Shown piece after piece: positions 1 through 8,355 of a DNA stretch of 64,000 bases. Position 1 is the stretch's first letter. The number at the start of each line of letters is the position of its first letter. This DNA is from Pontibacter sp. HSC-36F09 (GTDB lineage Bacteria > Bacteroidota > Bacteroidia > Cytophagales > Hymenobacteraceae). Both the position numbers and the translations under genes were made by a program. The DNA lies in assembly GCF_024171605.1 (NCBI RefSeq), contig NZ_JALKAA010000005.1, forward strand, positions 124,001 to 188,000, in the 5' to 3' direction. The notes below the pieces were generated by a model that ran no database searches, was not told the DNA's origin, and was given only the letters and a program-made list of their open reading frames with translations.

Positions 1-167
1 TGAATGGCCTGCAGCACCGGAAATCCGAATGAAATGTTGGGCACAAAACGGCCATCCATGATGTCGATATGAAGCCAGTCGGCCTGGCTTTCGTTCAGCA
101 TTTCTACTTCGGACTGCAGGTTGGCAAAATCAGAAGCTAGTACAGAGGGGGCAATAATTGGTTTCAT
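1..167 (-). CDS. rpe: Ribulose-phosphate 3-epimerase, N-terminal part (truncated by window edge)
   Basis: Translating the complement from the ATG at 165-167 gives [17 protein letters not shown] followed by a stretch containing [16 protein letters not shown]. This is the characteristic N-terminus of ribulose-5-phosphate 3-epimerase: the first beta strand with the conserved Ser, then the metal-binding His-x-Asp and MDG(R/H)FVPN motif. The enzyme interconverts ribulose 5-phosphate and xylulose 5-phosphate in the pentose phosphate pathway (cytosol). Only about 55 residues are in the window. The gene lies 57 bp downstream of the secreted protease gene on the same strand and may share its transcript. 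Confidence 0.93.
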   Translation of the reverse strand, partial: MKPIIAPSVLASDFANLQSEVEMLNESQADWLHIDIMDGRFVPNISFGFPVLQAI

Positions 168-224
168 GAAACAAATATAGAAATTAAGATAGAATCCATC
201 GTGTGAAAAACAAACACAGCGGCA

Positions 225-1865
225 TCAGAGCCTGACAAAGCGCAGGGTGACGTTTCTGCTGTTGGAACTCACCTGACAAAGGTATATGCCTTTTTTGAGC
301 CGGGAAGGTCTGATGCTGAGCGTATGCACCGCCTGATGTGCAAACAGCATCTGACTATGTACCAGCTTACCAGACGCATCATAGAGCCGCGCCAGGGCGT
401 TTTCCTGCTGCCAGGTTTCATCCATCCGCAGCACAATAGGCTCTTCCGAAACCGGGTTGGTGATGCTGATACCAGCCGCCAGTTCATCCGCCATACCTGT
501 TACAAGCCGGCTATAAGTCGGAATGCCGTAACCGATAGTATTGTTGGGGTTGTTGTAATTATTACCTAACTGGCGCATCAATTCCAGCAACTCCATATTG
601 GTGAGCTTCGGGCGTGCCTGCCAGATGCAGGCGACCATACCTGCCATGATCGGTCCTGAGAAAGAGGTGCCACTGGAGCGGCCTAAGTTACCTGAAGAAG
701 ACAGCACGTATACCTGCTGCCCCATCGCCACTACATCCGGTTTTAGCCTTTGATCTGCCGTAGGCCCAACGGAGCTGAAGAGTGCATGCACCGCGAGCGA
801 ATCCACAGCGCCTACGGTGAGGACAGAGTCGGCATCGGCAGGTGCTGAAATATAGCGCCAGGCTTTGTTGCCCTCGTTGCCAGCACTCGTCACCACCAGC
901 ATACCGGTGGCAGCAGCCAGATCAGCTGCGCGGGTGATGATGGTGGTGTTGCCGTTGAGCTCGCTGTAGGTATAGCTGTAAGAAGGTGCATCGAACAAGG
1001 TATAGCCGAGCGAAGAGTTGATCACATCCACCCCGGCACTGTCAGCAAACTCGGCGGCTAGCAGCCAGTTCACCTCCTCAATGTTATGCTCGGTAGCCGC
1101 ATCTTCTGTCCGTAACAGGTAATAGTTGGCTTTAGGGGCCGTGCCTACGATGCGGCCCGGTTCATAGGCGGCCATCGTCGACAGCACCGAAGTGCCGTGC
1201 TGACTGTGTCCGTAAACATCTGTCTTTTTGCCAACAAAATCGTAAGTGCCCTTTAACTGCCCATTCTGGAAAATGTGTGAAAAAGCATTAATACTGTTCA
1301 CGCCTGGAAAACCAGCGTCGAACACGGCAATGGTAATGCCTTCGCCCTGGTAACCAGCCGCATGCAACTCAGGTATACCCAGCATGTTGGACTGGTGGAA
1401 TGAGGGACCAAAATAAGAAGCGTCGAAAGAGGCGCTGGCAAGCTTTAAACTATCGTTGGATTGCGTGCCTTTCTTGCCGGATGTTGCTGTTGGCAAGCGG
1501 TTGAGTTGTTGAGCTCCCTTTACGAAAGCGAGTGTCTGCAACTCGGCCAGTTTTTCAGGAGAGCATTGCACGACGGCTGCATTGAACCAACGGGAGGTAT
1601 AGAGCACCTTCGCGCCCGTTGCCTTCAGCCCGCTCAAATAAGTTGGGTCAACAGGCAGGTCACGAACGGAAAGCGCTATACCCTGCTTGCTCCGGCGTTC
1701 GATTGCCTTGGCTGAAAGGTATAGCGCTGGTTGTGCTATCGTAAAAGGAGAATTGTTTTTGTCAGTGAAGTAGATCAGATGCTTCTGCTCTGCGCCGCCA
1801 CTCCCCTGCGCCTTTGCAGAAAGGGCTAGAAGCAGGAGGCAGACGAACAGGGTGAGAGATCGCAT
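225..1865 (-). CDS. Secreted subtilisin-like (S8) serine protease with T9SS C-terminal tail
   Basis: 546 residues. An N-terminal signal peptide (hydrophobic core at residues 4-17, ending AKAQ) is followed by a propeptide-like region and an S8 catalytic domain. The triad can be read as Asp183 (IAVFDAG), His223 (SQHGTSV) and Ser401 (SSGTSFSGP), with oxyanion-hole Asn330 (SAGNEGN). The last ~80 residues look like a beta-sandwich ending in KGIYLCQVSS...RFVRL, typical of the type A sorting domain that directs Bacteroidota proteins through the type IX secretion system. An exported protease at the cell surface or in the medium is therefore expected; the substrate is unknown. Downstream (minus strand) is rpe; upstream, 8 bp away, is a lipoprotein gene. 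Confidence 0.9.
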   Translation of the reverse strand: MRSLTLFVCLLLLALSAKAQGSGGAEQKHLIYFTDKNNSPFTIAQPALYLSAKAIERRSKQGIALSVRDLPVDPTYLSGLKATGAKVLYTSRWFNAAVVQCSPEKLAELQTLAFVKGAQQLNRLPTATSGKKGTQSNDSLKLASASFDASYFGPSFHQSNMLGIPELHAAGYQGEGITIAVFDAGFPGVNSINAFSHIFQNGQLKGTYDFVGKKTDVYGHSQHGTSVLSTMAAYEPGRIVGTAPKANYYLLRTEDAATEHNIEEVNWLLAAEFADSAGVDVINSSLGYTLFDAPSYSYTYSELNGNTTIITRAADLAAATGMLVVTSAGNEGNKAWRYISAPADADSVLTVGAVDSLAVHALFSSVGPTADQRLKPDVVAMGQQVYVLSSSGNLGRSSGTSFSGPIMAGMVACIWQARPKLTNMELLELMRQLGNNYNNPNNTIGYGIPTYSRLVTGMADELAAGISITNPVSEEPIVLRMDETWQQENALARLYDASGKLVHSQMLFAHQAVHTLSIRPSRLKKGIYLCQVSSNSRNVTLRFVRL

Positions 1866-1873
1866 AATAAGTC

Positions 1874-2608
1874 TTATAGTTTACCGTGCTCGATTAAGAT
1901 TTCCTCCCGTTCGTGGCCGCTAGCTATCCAACCCACATTCTTAGGACAATCATTTCTACTGGTAAATTCACAGGGAGTTGATTTGTTAAATAAACGATAC
2001 ACAAGACCAATATTTCTAGCATAAACCTCTCGACGTTCATCTATTCTACCTTCTACAAAGTGTACTATAGGTTTAACTGTAACAGTATTCGAGAATTCAA
2101 TATCCTCAATATTAAAAGATTGGTCTACATTTTCATAAGTGTAACGCTCTTTAATTTGATACAATCTAGCAACCGAATCAACTATAACCCTGTTATTGTA
2201 GGCATCCATCTCCCATATTTTTTGTCTATCAACGGGGAACACCATTTTTATATACTTCGTATTATCTTTCATTGCCAATACCATCCGCTCTGACTTATTT
2301 ACGATTATAACAGAGTCGTCTAACCAGCCGCTGTTCTCATTTGGTCTTACAGAGCGAACAATTTTATAAACGAGTTGTCCGGTTTGGTCATGAAAGCTCG
2401 TGTCTACCCTTTCACGCAATTGAAATTGGGAGGTATGACTAATATTATTGGAAACCCTTATATCAGTAACATTGTACACCCGGTACTGTCCTATCTCCAG
2501 CGGATAATAGTCGTAGCCCATCGCGACCGGGTCAGGGTCCTTGTATTTACTTTCGCAGCCAGCCACAAAAGCGGACAGCACAACCAGAAGCAAAAGGGCT
2601 CTTCTCAT
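1874..2608 (-). CDS. Putative lipoprotein of unknown function
   Basis: 244 residues starting MRRALLLLVVLSAFVAGCES: a short positively charged start, hydrophobic core and lipobox (VAGC) with Cys18 as the acylation site, so an envelope lipoprotein is predicted. The mature part is mostly beta-like with many charged residues and no motif I recognise. The start codon overlaps the stop of mnmA by one base (TAATG on the minus strand), so translational coupling is likely. This stretch is noticeably more AT-rich than its neighbours, suggesting a lineage-specific or more recently acquired gene. No function can be assigned. Confidence 0.85.
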   Translation of the reverse strand: MRRALLLLVVLSAFVAGCESKYKDPDPVAMGYDYYPLEIGQYRVYNVTDIRVSNNISHTSQFQLRERVDTSFHDQTGQLVYKIVRSVRPNENSGWLDDSVIIVNKSERMVLAMKDNTKYIKMVFPVDRQKIWEMDAYNNRVIVDSVARLYQIKERYTYENVDQSFNIEDIEFSNTVTVKPIVHFVEGRIDERREVYARNIGLVYRLFNKSTPCEFTSRNDCPKNVGWIASGHEREEILIEHGKL

Positions 2609-3735
2609 TATTGCAACACGTTCAGGTTATAGTCTGAGTTAAAATTCGTCTCGATCCAGCCACCACCGATCACATCGTTGCCTTCGTAGAACACGGCAGC
2701 CTGCCCAGGCGCGATCGCGTGCACACCTCTCAGGAAGTGTACTTTCATTTTATCGCCTTCCTGCTCGATAATGGCCTCTGTACCCGGGTCGTTATACCTT
2801 ACTTTCGTAATGGTAGGTATAGGCTGACCGATCAGGTTCTCGTACTTCACCATGTTGAGCTTGCCCACTGTCATGGCATTCTTTGCCAGATCTTCGTAAT
2901 TGCCCAGCACAACGCGGTTAGCGTCTTTCTCGATACGGGTAACATAGGCCGGGAAACCAAGTGCTATACCCAGGCCCTTGCGCTGCCCGATGGTATAGAA
3001 CGGATACCCTTCGTGCTTACCCACTATGGTACCATCTTCGAGCACAAACTCTCCACCGGCCACCAGTTCTTCCAGACCCTCTACGCGGCGCTTCAGGAAG
3101 CTACGGTAGTCGTTGTCAGGTATAAAGCAGATCTCGTAAGACTCCGGCTTGTTTACAAGCTCGGTAAAGCCGCGGTCCATCGCCATCTGGCGAATCTCAG
3201 TCTTGCGCAGCCCTCCCAATGGGAAAATAGTACGGGCCAGACTCTTTTGTGAGATACCCCACAGGGCATAGGACTGATCCTTACTCTCGTCCAAGCCTTT
3301 GGATATCACATATCGACCGTTTTCCTCGCGGATGTTGGCATAGTGTCCAGTCGCGATAAAATCGCAACCCAGCTGGTCAGCGCGACGCAGCAAGGCATCC
3401 CATTTAATGTGTGTGTTGCACAGCACGCATGGGTTCGGCGTGCGACCGGCTATGTATTCATCCGTAAAGTGGTTGATCACAAAATCACCAAACTCTTCGC
3501 GTATGTCTATGATATAATGCGGGAAGCCAAGCTGCACGGCTATGTTGCGGGCGTCGTTGATCGAGTCAAGGCTGCAGCAGCCGGTTTCCTTCTTGCTGGC
3601 GCCGCTCGATGCGTAGTCCCATGTCTTCATGGTCATCCCCACCACTTCATAGCCCTGCTCATGCAACATCACTGCCGCCACGGAGCTGTCAATGCCGCCG
3701 CTCATGGCTACCAATACCCTTCCTAACTTACTCAT
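2608..3735 (-). CDS. mnmA: tRNA-specific 2-thiouridylase MnmA
   Basis: 375 residues, normal length for the family. The N-terminal PP-loop ATP-binding motif (VAMSGGIDSSVAA, residues 9-21) activates U34 of tRNA-Lys/Glu/Gln by adenylation. The two catalytic cysteines lie in NPCVLCNTHIKWD and SYEICFIPDNDYR. The TIGQRKGLG segment in the central domain and the C-terminal beta-barrel (APGQAAVFY) are typical. The enzyme transfers sulfur to the wobble uridine in the cytosol. It is the first gene of a minus-strand unit with the lipoprotein gene; a TAnnTTTG-type box lies 42-49 bp upstream of its ATG. Confidence 0.97.
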   Translation of the reverse strand: MSKLGRVLVAMSGGIDSSVAAVMLHEQGYEVVGMTMKTWDYASSGASKKETGCCSLDSINDARNIAVQLGFPHYIIDIREEFGDFVINHFTDEYIAGRTPNPCVLCNTHIKWDALLRRADQLGCDFIATGHYANIREENGRYVISKGLDESKDQSYALWGISQKSLARTIFPLGGLRKTEIRQMAMDRGFTELVNKPESYEICFIPDNDYRSFLKRRVEGLEELVAGGEFVLEDGTIVGKHEGYPFYTIGQRKGLGIALGFPAYVTRIEKDANRVVLGNYEDLAKNAMTVGKLNMVKYENLIGQPIPTITKVRYNDPGTEAIIEQEGDKMKVHFLRGVHAIAPGQAAVFYEGNDVIGGGWIETNFNSDYNLNVLQ

Positions 3736-3776
3736 TTATCTTCAGTATTGTAATTCGAATTGATATAATTTTACTA

Positions 3777-3784
3777 CAAAGATA
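3777..3784 (-). promoter_or_regulatory. Candidate -7 box upstream of mnmA
   Basis: On the minus strand the bases read TATCTTTG, an exact match to the Bacteroidota TAnnTTTG -7 element, 42 bp before the mnmA ATG. No convincing TTTG -33 element sits at the usual 19-21 bp spacing, so the assignment is tentative. Confidence 0.4.
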
Positions 3785-3962
3785 GTAACATCAGGGCACT
3801 AATAAAGATTCAGCCGGGCAAATATTGTAGCGACAACAATTTGGAAAGAGGTAGTACGTTAAAAAAAACATTAAAAAATATGGCATTGTACCCGATTTGG
3901 GACTTACTTTGGAATAAAATAAGACGAACAGAACCGACACGATTCTAAAAAGATAGACTGCT

Positions 3963-4586
3963 ATGGGCTTACGTACCTCCGTAATAGTAAACGGAATAAA
4001 CAATTTGAGCGATGCTCGTTATTGCGCCGGCATGGGCGTTGATATTATCAGCTTTAACCTGAAACTGGATGACAAGGAGCGTATGACTTCCGATACGTTG
4101 AAGGAAATTGTGGGCTGGGTATCTGGCGTGAAACTGGCCGGCGAGTTTGAGCGCGCCAAGCCCGATATCATCAACCAGTACGCCGATGACTTCGGCCTCG
4201 ACTACATTCAGCTCGATACGCCCTACCTAATCGACGAAATCGAAGAGATCAACCGTCCGGTTATTCAGAAGGTGTTTATCAATAAAGACACGGTAGAAAG
4301 TGAACTGCTGGAAATGATGGAGCTGTATAGCCCTTCTGTTGACAGCTTCCTGATCTATTCATCAGATTTTGATAACATCGACGAGACCAACATCAAGTTC
4401 CTAAAAAACATCTCGAAACGCTTTCAGGTATACCTGGGCTTCGGAGTTCACCGTCAAAATATCAATACCGTCCTGAAAGAAATCAAACCTGCCGGCATCG
4501 GCCTGCGCGGTGGACACGAGATCAAGCCTGGTTTAAAAGACTTTGACGAGCTTCAGGAAATCTTCGAAGAGATAGAAGAAAATTAG
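3963..4586 (+). CDS. TrpF-like (phosphoribosylanthranilate isomerase-like) protein lacking catalytic residues
   Basis: 207 residues with the beta/alpha-barrel pattern of phosphoribosylanthranilate isomerase. Strand 1 VIVNGINNLSDARYCAGMG aligns with K(I/V)CGI..xxDA; strand 7 VYLGFGVHRQNI with the LAGGLxPENV segment; strand 8 GLRGGHEIKPGLKDFDEL with the phosphate-binding SSGVExxPGxKD segment. The general-base Cys of KICG is Asn here, and the Asp ending strand 6 in true TrpF (LLDT-like) appears replaced in LIYSSD. The phosphate-binding end is kept. A paralogue with another role is more likely than tryptophan synthesis. No trp genes are nearby; it is divergent from mnmA and stands alone. Confidence 0.75.
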   Translation: MGLRTSVIVNGINNLSDARYCAGMGVDIISFNLKLDDKERMTSDTLKEIVGWVSGVKLAGEFERAKPDIINQYADDFGLDYIQLDTPYLIDEIEEINRPVIQKVFINKDTVESELLEMMELYSPSVDSFLIYSSDFDNIDETNIKFLKNISKRFQVYLGFGVHRQNINTVLKEIKPAGIGLRGGHEIKPGLKDFDELQEIFEEIEEN

Positions 4587-4991
4587 GAAGTTTAGGAGTT
4601 TTAGAGTTGAGAAGTTTAAGAGTTGGAATCTAGCGACTTTAAGCTGTAATGTCTTTCCCAGGCGTAAACCATTCTGAACGTTCTCAATCTAAATGCCCAA
4701 AATCCCCTGAATGCTCTTTCGGACATCCATGTCCGGAAGCATTTCTGCCGGGGACATCCTTGTCCCCGTATACCTGTGAATCTTAGCAAGGGGATTAGGA
4801 AATCCCCGACAGTTTGCTTCGGAATTGATAAATCCCGAAGAGCCTTGTAGCAGAGCCTTTTAGAAAATATGATCGCTTGTAAGGACAGGTCGCAACCTGC
4901 CCGAATCGTGCACCGGGCTTGAACTTGATTTTTTATTAGACTTGCTATACCTTGTATACCTTGAAATACTACGAGGTAACCATGCCAAATT
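4587..4991. other. Gene-free interval with a row of unrelated short hairpins
   Basis: No convincing coding sequence. Five compact inverted repeats follow one another: 4720-4735 (CGGACAT/ATGTCCG), 4749-4768 (CGGGGACA/TGTCCCCG, loop TCCT), 4790-4807 (GGGGATT/AATCCCC, loop AGGA), 4817-4840 (CTTCGG/CCGAAG) and 4899-4918 (GCCCG/CGGGC). The stems differ in sequence, so this is not a simple tandem repeat. It resembles the remains of a palindromic (REP-like) repeat family. The 126-residue minus-strand reading frame across it shows no protein-like pattern. Confidence 0.6.
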
Positions 4992-5036
4992 AACAAAGAC
5001 GGTCTGCTATACCTGGGTATAGCGGACCGTCTTGTT
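4992..5036 (-). terminator. Strong hairpin terminator downstream of trmB
   Basis: Near-perfect inverted repeat: AACAAAGACGGTCTGCTATACC, a TG loop, then GGTATAGCGGACCGTCTTGTT, flanked by A/T runs. It lies 29 bp past the trmB stop and would end the long minus-strand envelope/folC/trmB transcript. The tip of the stem is built from the host octamer in inverted orientation. Confidence 0.8.
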
Positions 5037-5064
5037 TTAAACTATTGTGATTATACCTGAGTGC

Positions 5065-5718
5065 TTATACCTTGAACTGCAGGTATTTGATGGTGATCTC
5101 CTCGGCCAGGTAGCGTTTTTCGTAAGTGGTGTAAATGCCCATGGTATGCTCCTGCAGATCGGACTGGTACAGGTTAGAGGTATAGAGCAGGTCTTTCGGA
5201 TCACGCTCCTGCAACACTTCCAGAGTATAATCAAAGAGCATCTGATTGTCGGTCTTCAAGTGAAGGATGCCGCCAGGCTTTAGAATTTTGGCATACAGGT
5301 CAAGAAAACGCGGCGAAGTAAGCCGGCGCTTGATATCGCGGTCTTTCGGTCGCGGGTCCGGGAAGGTCACCCAAATCTCGTCCACCTCTCCTTCTGCAAA
5401 GTTATCTTCCAGGTTCTCGATGAAGGTGCGCAGGAAAGCCACATTGTGCAGATCTTCCTCTTCCGCCAGCGAACTGCCCTTCCATATCCGGGCTCCCTTA
5501 ATGTCCAGTCCCAGGAAGTTTTTGTCCGGATACAGGCGGGCCATCCCCACGGTATACTCCCCACGGCCGCAGCCTATCTCCAGAATCAGGGGATTGTCAT
5601 TTTCGAAAAACTCTTCCCGCCACTTACCCTTCAACTGACCATAGAGTTCCCCTTCTGGTTCTATCACATTTTCACGCTCCGCTATGGCGGCAAACTTTGC
5701 TAATTTACTTCTTCCCAT
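5065..5718 (-). CDS. trmB: tRNA (guanine-N7-)-methyltransferase TrmB
   Basis: 217 residues. Motif I for S-adenosylmethionine binding is LEIGCGRGEYT (about residues 46-56), and the diagnostic TrmB segment TFPDPRPKDRDIKRRLTSPRFL follows at about 118-139, with HLKTDN further on. The enzyme methylates G46 in the variable loop of tRNAs in the cytosol. It is the last gene of the minus-strand run, 3 bp after folC, and is followed by a strong hairpin terminator. Length is normal for the family. Confidence 0.97.
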   Translation of the reverse strand: MGRSKLAKFAAIAERENVIEPEGELYGQLKGKWREEFFENDNPLILEIGCGRGEYTVGMARLYPDKNFLGLDIKGARIWKGSSLAEEEDLHNVAFLRTFIENLEDNFAEGEVDEIWVTFPDPRPKDRDIKRRLTSPRFLDLYAKILKPGGILHLKTDNQMLFDYTLEVLQERDPKDLLYTSNLYQSDLQEHTMGIYTTYEKRYLAEEITIKYLQFKV

Positions 5719-5721
5719 CTT

Positions 5722-7014
5722 TTATAATTCGTCAATCTCTGCGACCACAAAGGTACTACCTCCAATAAATATTACCTCATCCGGTTTCGCATTTCGCCTG
5801 GCCGCCGCAATGGCTGCGCTCACCGTCGCATACGCTTCACCTTGCAAGCCTACCTGACTGGCTTTTTCCTGGAGCTCCCCCACAGGCAAAGCGCGCGGAA
5901 TCTGGGCCTGACAGAAATAATAAGTATACTCTTTTGGCAAAAGTTGCAGGATGGTGGTAACATCCTTGTCATTCACGGCCCCAAAAACCATGTGTACCTT
6001 TTTAGGATTTAGCGCATGCAACTGATAAAGTATTTGTTTAATACCATCCACATTGTGCCCTGTATCACAAATAGTTAATGGATTAACTCTCAGTACCTGC
6101 CAGCGTCCTTTCAGGCCTGTGATAGATTTAGTGTTAGCTATACCCTGGCGAATGGCTTCGTCTGAGATACTAAACCCTCGCTCACGAAGCAGCAACAGTG
6201 ATTTGAGCACACCGGGCAGGTTATACTGCTGGTATACCCCTGCCAGATCAGACTGGAGTGAAGGCAGCCACAAGTTACCATCCAGGTATACATCGTATAC
6301 CTGTCCCTCCAGATGCTGTTCCAGCACGTGCACGCGAATGCTATCAGTAGCGAAGTAAAGCGGAGCCTGTTCATTAGCAGCCTTTTGCTCGAATACCTGC
6401 ACGATGTCAGCTTGTTTGGTACTGATCACGGCAGGTGTGTGGGGCTTGATGATGCCGGCCTTCTCCCCTGCTATTTCGGGCAGCGTATCGCCCAGCAGCG
6501 CCTGGTGGTCTAGACCAATATTCGTGATAAGCGAAAGCTCCGGCGAAATGATGTTGGTAGAGTCCAATCGGCCACCCAGGCCTACTTCGATCACGGCAAC
6601 GTCTACCTGCTCGTCAGCAAAATACTGAAAAGCAAGCGCCACAGTCATCTCAAAAAAGGAAGGTTTTACCTGCTCGAACAAGTCCTTGTGCTGCTCCACA
6701 AAGCGGATCAGGTAATCCTGTGGCAGCTCAGCACCGTTCACTCTCACCCTTTCGGTAAAGGACTTGAGATGCGGCGAGGTATAGAGGCCCGTCTTGTAGC
6801 CGGCGCTCTGAAGCACGGCTGCCAGCATATGCGAACTACTGCCCTTGCCGTTGGTACCTGCCACGTGCACCGTCTTAAACTTATGCTGCGGCTGACCAAG
6901 TGCATCGCAGAGGGCTATAATGTTGTCGAGGCTCTTCTTAAAAGCAACATTGCCGATGCGTTGAAACATCGGCAATTGCTGGTATAGGTAATCAAGACAT
7001 TCTTGATAAGTCAT
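5722..7014 (-). CDS. folC: Bifunctional folylpolyglutamate synthase / dihydrofolate synthase
   Basis: 430 residues. The Mur-ligase-like N-terminal domain has the P-loop VHVAGTNGKGSSSHML (about 48-63), then LYTSPHLKSFTERVRVNG and EVGLGGRLDSTN, all characteristic of FolC. The C-terminal domain contains CDTGHNVDG. FolC adds glutamate to dihydropteroate and polyglutamylates folates in the cytosol. It follows tonB by 14 bp and precedes trmB by 3 bp, so it is probably co-transcribed with the envelope genes although functionally unrelated. Confidence 0.96.
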   Translation of the reverse strand: MTYQECLDYLYQQLPMFQRIGNVAFKKSLDNIIALCDALGQPQHKFKTVHVAGTNGKGSSSHMLAAVLQSAGYKTGLYTSPHLKSFTERVRVNGAELPQDYLIRFVEQHKDLFEQVKPSFFEMTVALAFQYFADEQVDVAVIEVGLGGRLDSTNIISPELSLITNIGLDHQALLGDTLPEIAGEKAGIIKPHTPAVISTKQADIVQVFEQKAANEQAPLYFATDSIRVHVLEQHLEGQVYDVYLDGNLWLPSLQSDLAGVYQQYNLPGVLKSLLLLRERGFSISDEAIRQGIANTKSITGLKGRWQVLRVNPLTICDTGHNVDGIKQILYQLHALNPKKVHMVFGAVNDKDVTTILQLLPKEYTYYFCQAQIPRALPVGELQEKASQVGLQGEAYATVSAAIAAARRNAKPDEVIFIGGSTFVVAEIDEL

Positions 7015-7028
7015 GAAATCAATAGAAA

Positions 7029-7946
7029 TTAGCGTGATCTGATCACAAAGGTAACCGTACCAGTAGCGCCAGTTGTAGCTCTGCTTCCTCCTATGCGGCT
7101 GAAGGTTGTTTTCTGTAGCTGTTCACGGTACCATTTCTCTACATGGGGCGACACCGTGCTTTCCAGTCGGTCAATGCCGATCAGGTTGCCGTCAGCGTCG
7201 ATGCGGATGCGGAACTTCACAAAACCTGTTTCATTTTCGTAAGGGTCGCGCTTCGGAGAAATGTCATAACGCCAGCCGGCCATATCCAGACCGTCGCCAC
7301 CACCACCACCACCTGGCGTGCCTTCGTAGTTCTTGGCCCCCATGATGCCTCTTGGGTCACCTTTATCACCTACTTTGTTGGCGTCGTCGCCATTGTTGTT
7401 ACCAGTGGCTTCGTTCGATGTGCCGCTTTTGCCGGTGCCGGTGCTTTCAGTTGGCTTACCAGGGTATAGCGCACGTGGCTTTTCAGGCTCTGGCTTCTTC
7501 ACTTCCTCCTTTGGTTTCTCCACCGGCTTCTTCACTTCCTCTTTCGGTTGTGGCTTTGGCTGGGGCTTTGCTTCTTCTTTTACGACCACAGGCGCATCAG
7601 CAGTTGTAGTCACTACTTTTGGCGTTTCAACCGGAGTTGGAGGGGTTGGTGTAGCTGCTACAACAGGCTTCGGATCAGGTAATGGTTCCGGCTGCGTCGG
7701 AGCAGGCTTGCTGTCCTGCACGTTCTTGGACTCGTTTGGAGTAGCCTTCGACTGCACATCCCCACTGCCTACAGCATCCATACCAAAATCAATCTCAATA
7801 CCCATTTCCTTGTCCGGCTTACCCGGTGCCCCACTCCAAGCCAGCAGGTAGAATAAAAGCAACAGGATAATCACGTGCAGGGCTATACTTATACCTGCCG
7901 CAATTTTCCTGTTTTTCTCTTCTTCCTTATTTAATGCTATCTCCAT
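7029..7946 (-). CDS. tonB: TonB-family energy transducer
   Basis: 305 residues. A cytoplasmic start of about 20 residues precedes one transmembrane helix (AISIALHVIILLLLFYLLAW region). A long Pro/Lys/Glu-rich periplasmic spacer (about 75-165) and a Gly/Asn-rich stretch follow, then a TonB C-terminal-like domain (VKFRIRIDADGNLIGI...TVTFVIRSR). With ExbB and ExbD, encoded just upstream, it would couple the proton motive force to the outer membrane. It lies 11 bp after exbD. The C-terminal domain is of the short Bacteroidota type; its partner may be the outer-membrane barrel encoded further upstream in the same run. Confidence 0.88.
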   Translation of the reverse strand: MEIALNKEEEKNRKIAAGISIALHVIILLLLFYLLAWSGAPGKPDKEMGIEIDFGMDAVGSGDVQSKATPNESKNVQDSKPAPTQPEPLPDPKPVVAATPTPPTPVETPKVVTTTADAPVVVKEEAKPQPKPQPKEEVKKPVEKPKEEVKKPEPEKPRALYPGKPTESTGTGKSGTSNEATGNNNGDDANKVGDKGDPRGIMGAKNYEGTPGGGGGGDGLDMAGWRYDISPKRDPYENETGFVKFRIRIDADGNLIGIDRLESTVSPHVEKWYREQLQKTTFSRIGGSRATTGATGTVTFVIRSR

Positions 7947-7957
7947 CTCAATACTTA

Positions 7958-8353
7958 TTATTCTGTCGGCGTTGTGGCCAGCGTTACCTTCGCGTTTAGA
8001 CCTGCCGCCACACTGGCAACATTTACCAGGTACTCCACCGGAACGCTCTTATCGACATGTAGTACAACCACGCCTTCTTCTGCCTTCTGCAAAAGTGCTG
8101 CCAATTGCGGCTCAAGATCTGATAGATTGATCTCTTTGCCGTTTAAGAAATACTTTAAGTCCGGCGTGATGGTAACGTTTATTTTTTGGATGACAATGGT
8201 AGATGACTTACTTGTAGGCAAACTAACCGGTAGGCCGGTAGGCGCTACAAAGTTTGAGGTAAGCATGAAAAATATGAGCAACAGAAATATGATGTCGGTC
8301 ATCGACGACATATTGAACTCTGGATTGATCTTATTTTTAGAGCGTAAATTCAT
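7958..8353 (-). CDS. exbD: Biopolymer transport protein ExbD
   Basis: 131 residues, typical ExbD/TolR architecture. A short cytoplasmic N-terminus (MNLRSKNKINPEFNMSSMTD) leads into one transmembrane helix (IIFLLLIFFMLTSNFV). The conserved Asp in SMTDIIFLLL is the proton-path residue. A periplasmic domain follows with strands around VTITPDLKYFLNGK and VVLHVDKSVP. It assembles with ExbB in the inner membrane to power TonB. The gene is 2 bp downstream of exbB and 11 bp upstream of tonB. Confidence 0.95.
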   Translation of the reverse strand: MNLRSKNKINPEFNMSSMTDIIFLLLIFFMLTSNFVAPTGLPVSLPTSKSSTIVIQKINVTITPDLKYFLNGKEINLSDLEPQLAALLQKAEEGVVVLHVDKSVPVEYLVNVASVAAGLNAKVTLATTPTE

Positions 8354-8355
8354 GC

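Noticed and set aside
4616..4996. 126-residue minus-strand frame over the hairpin row
   Set aside because: The sequence is dominated by palindromes; the translation has no plausible protein pattern.
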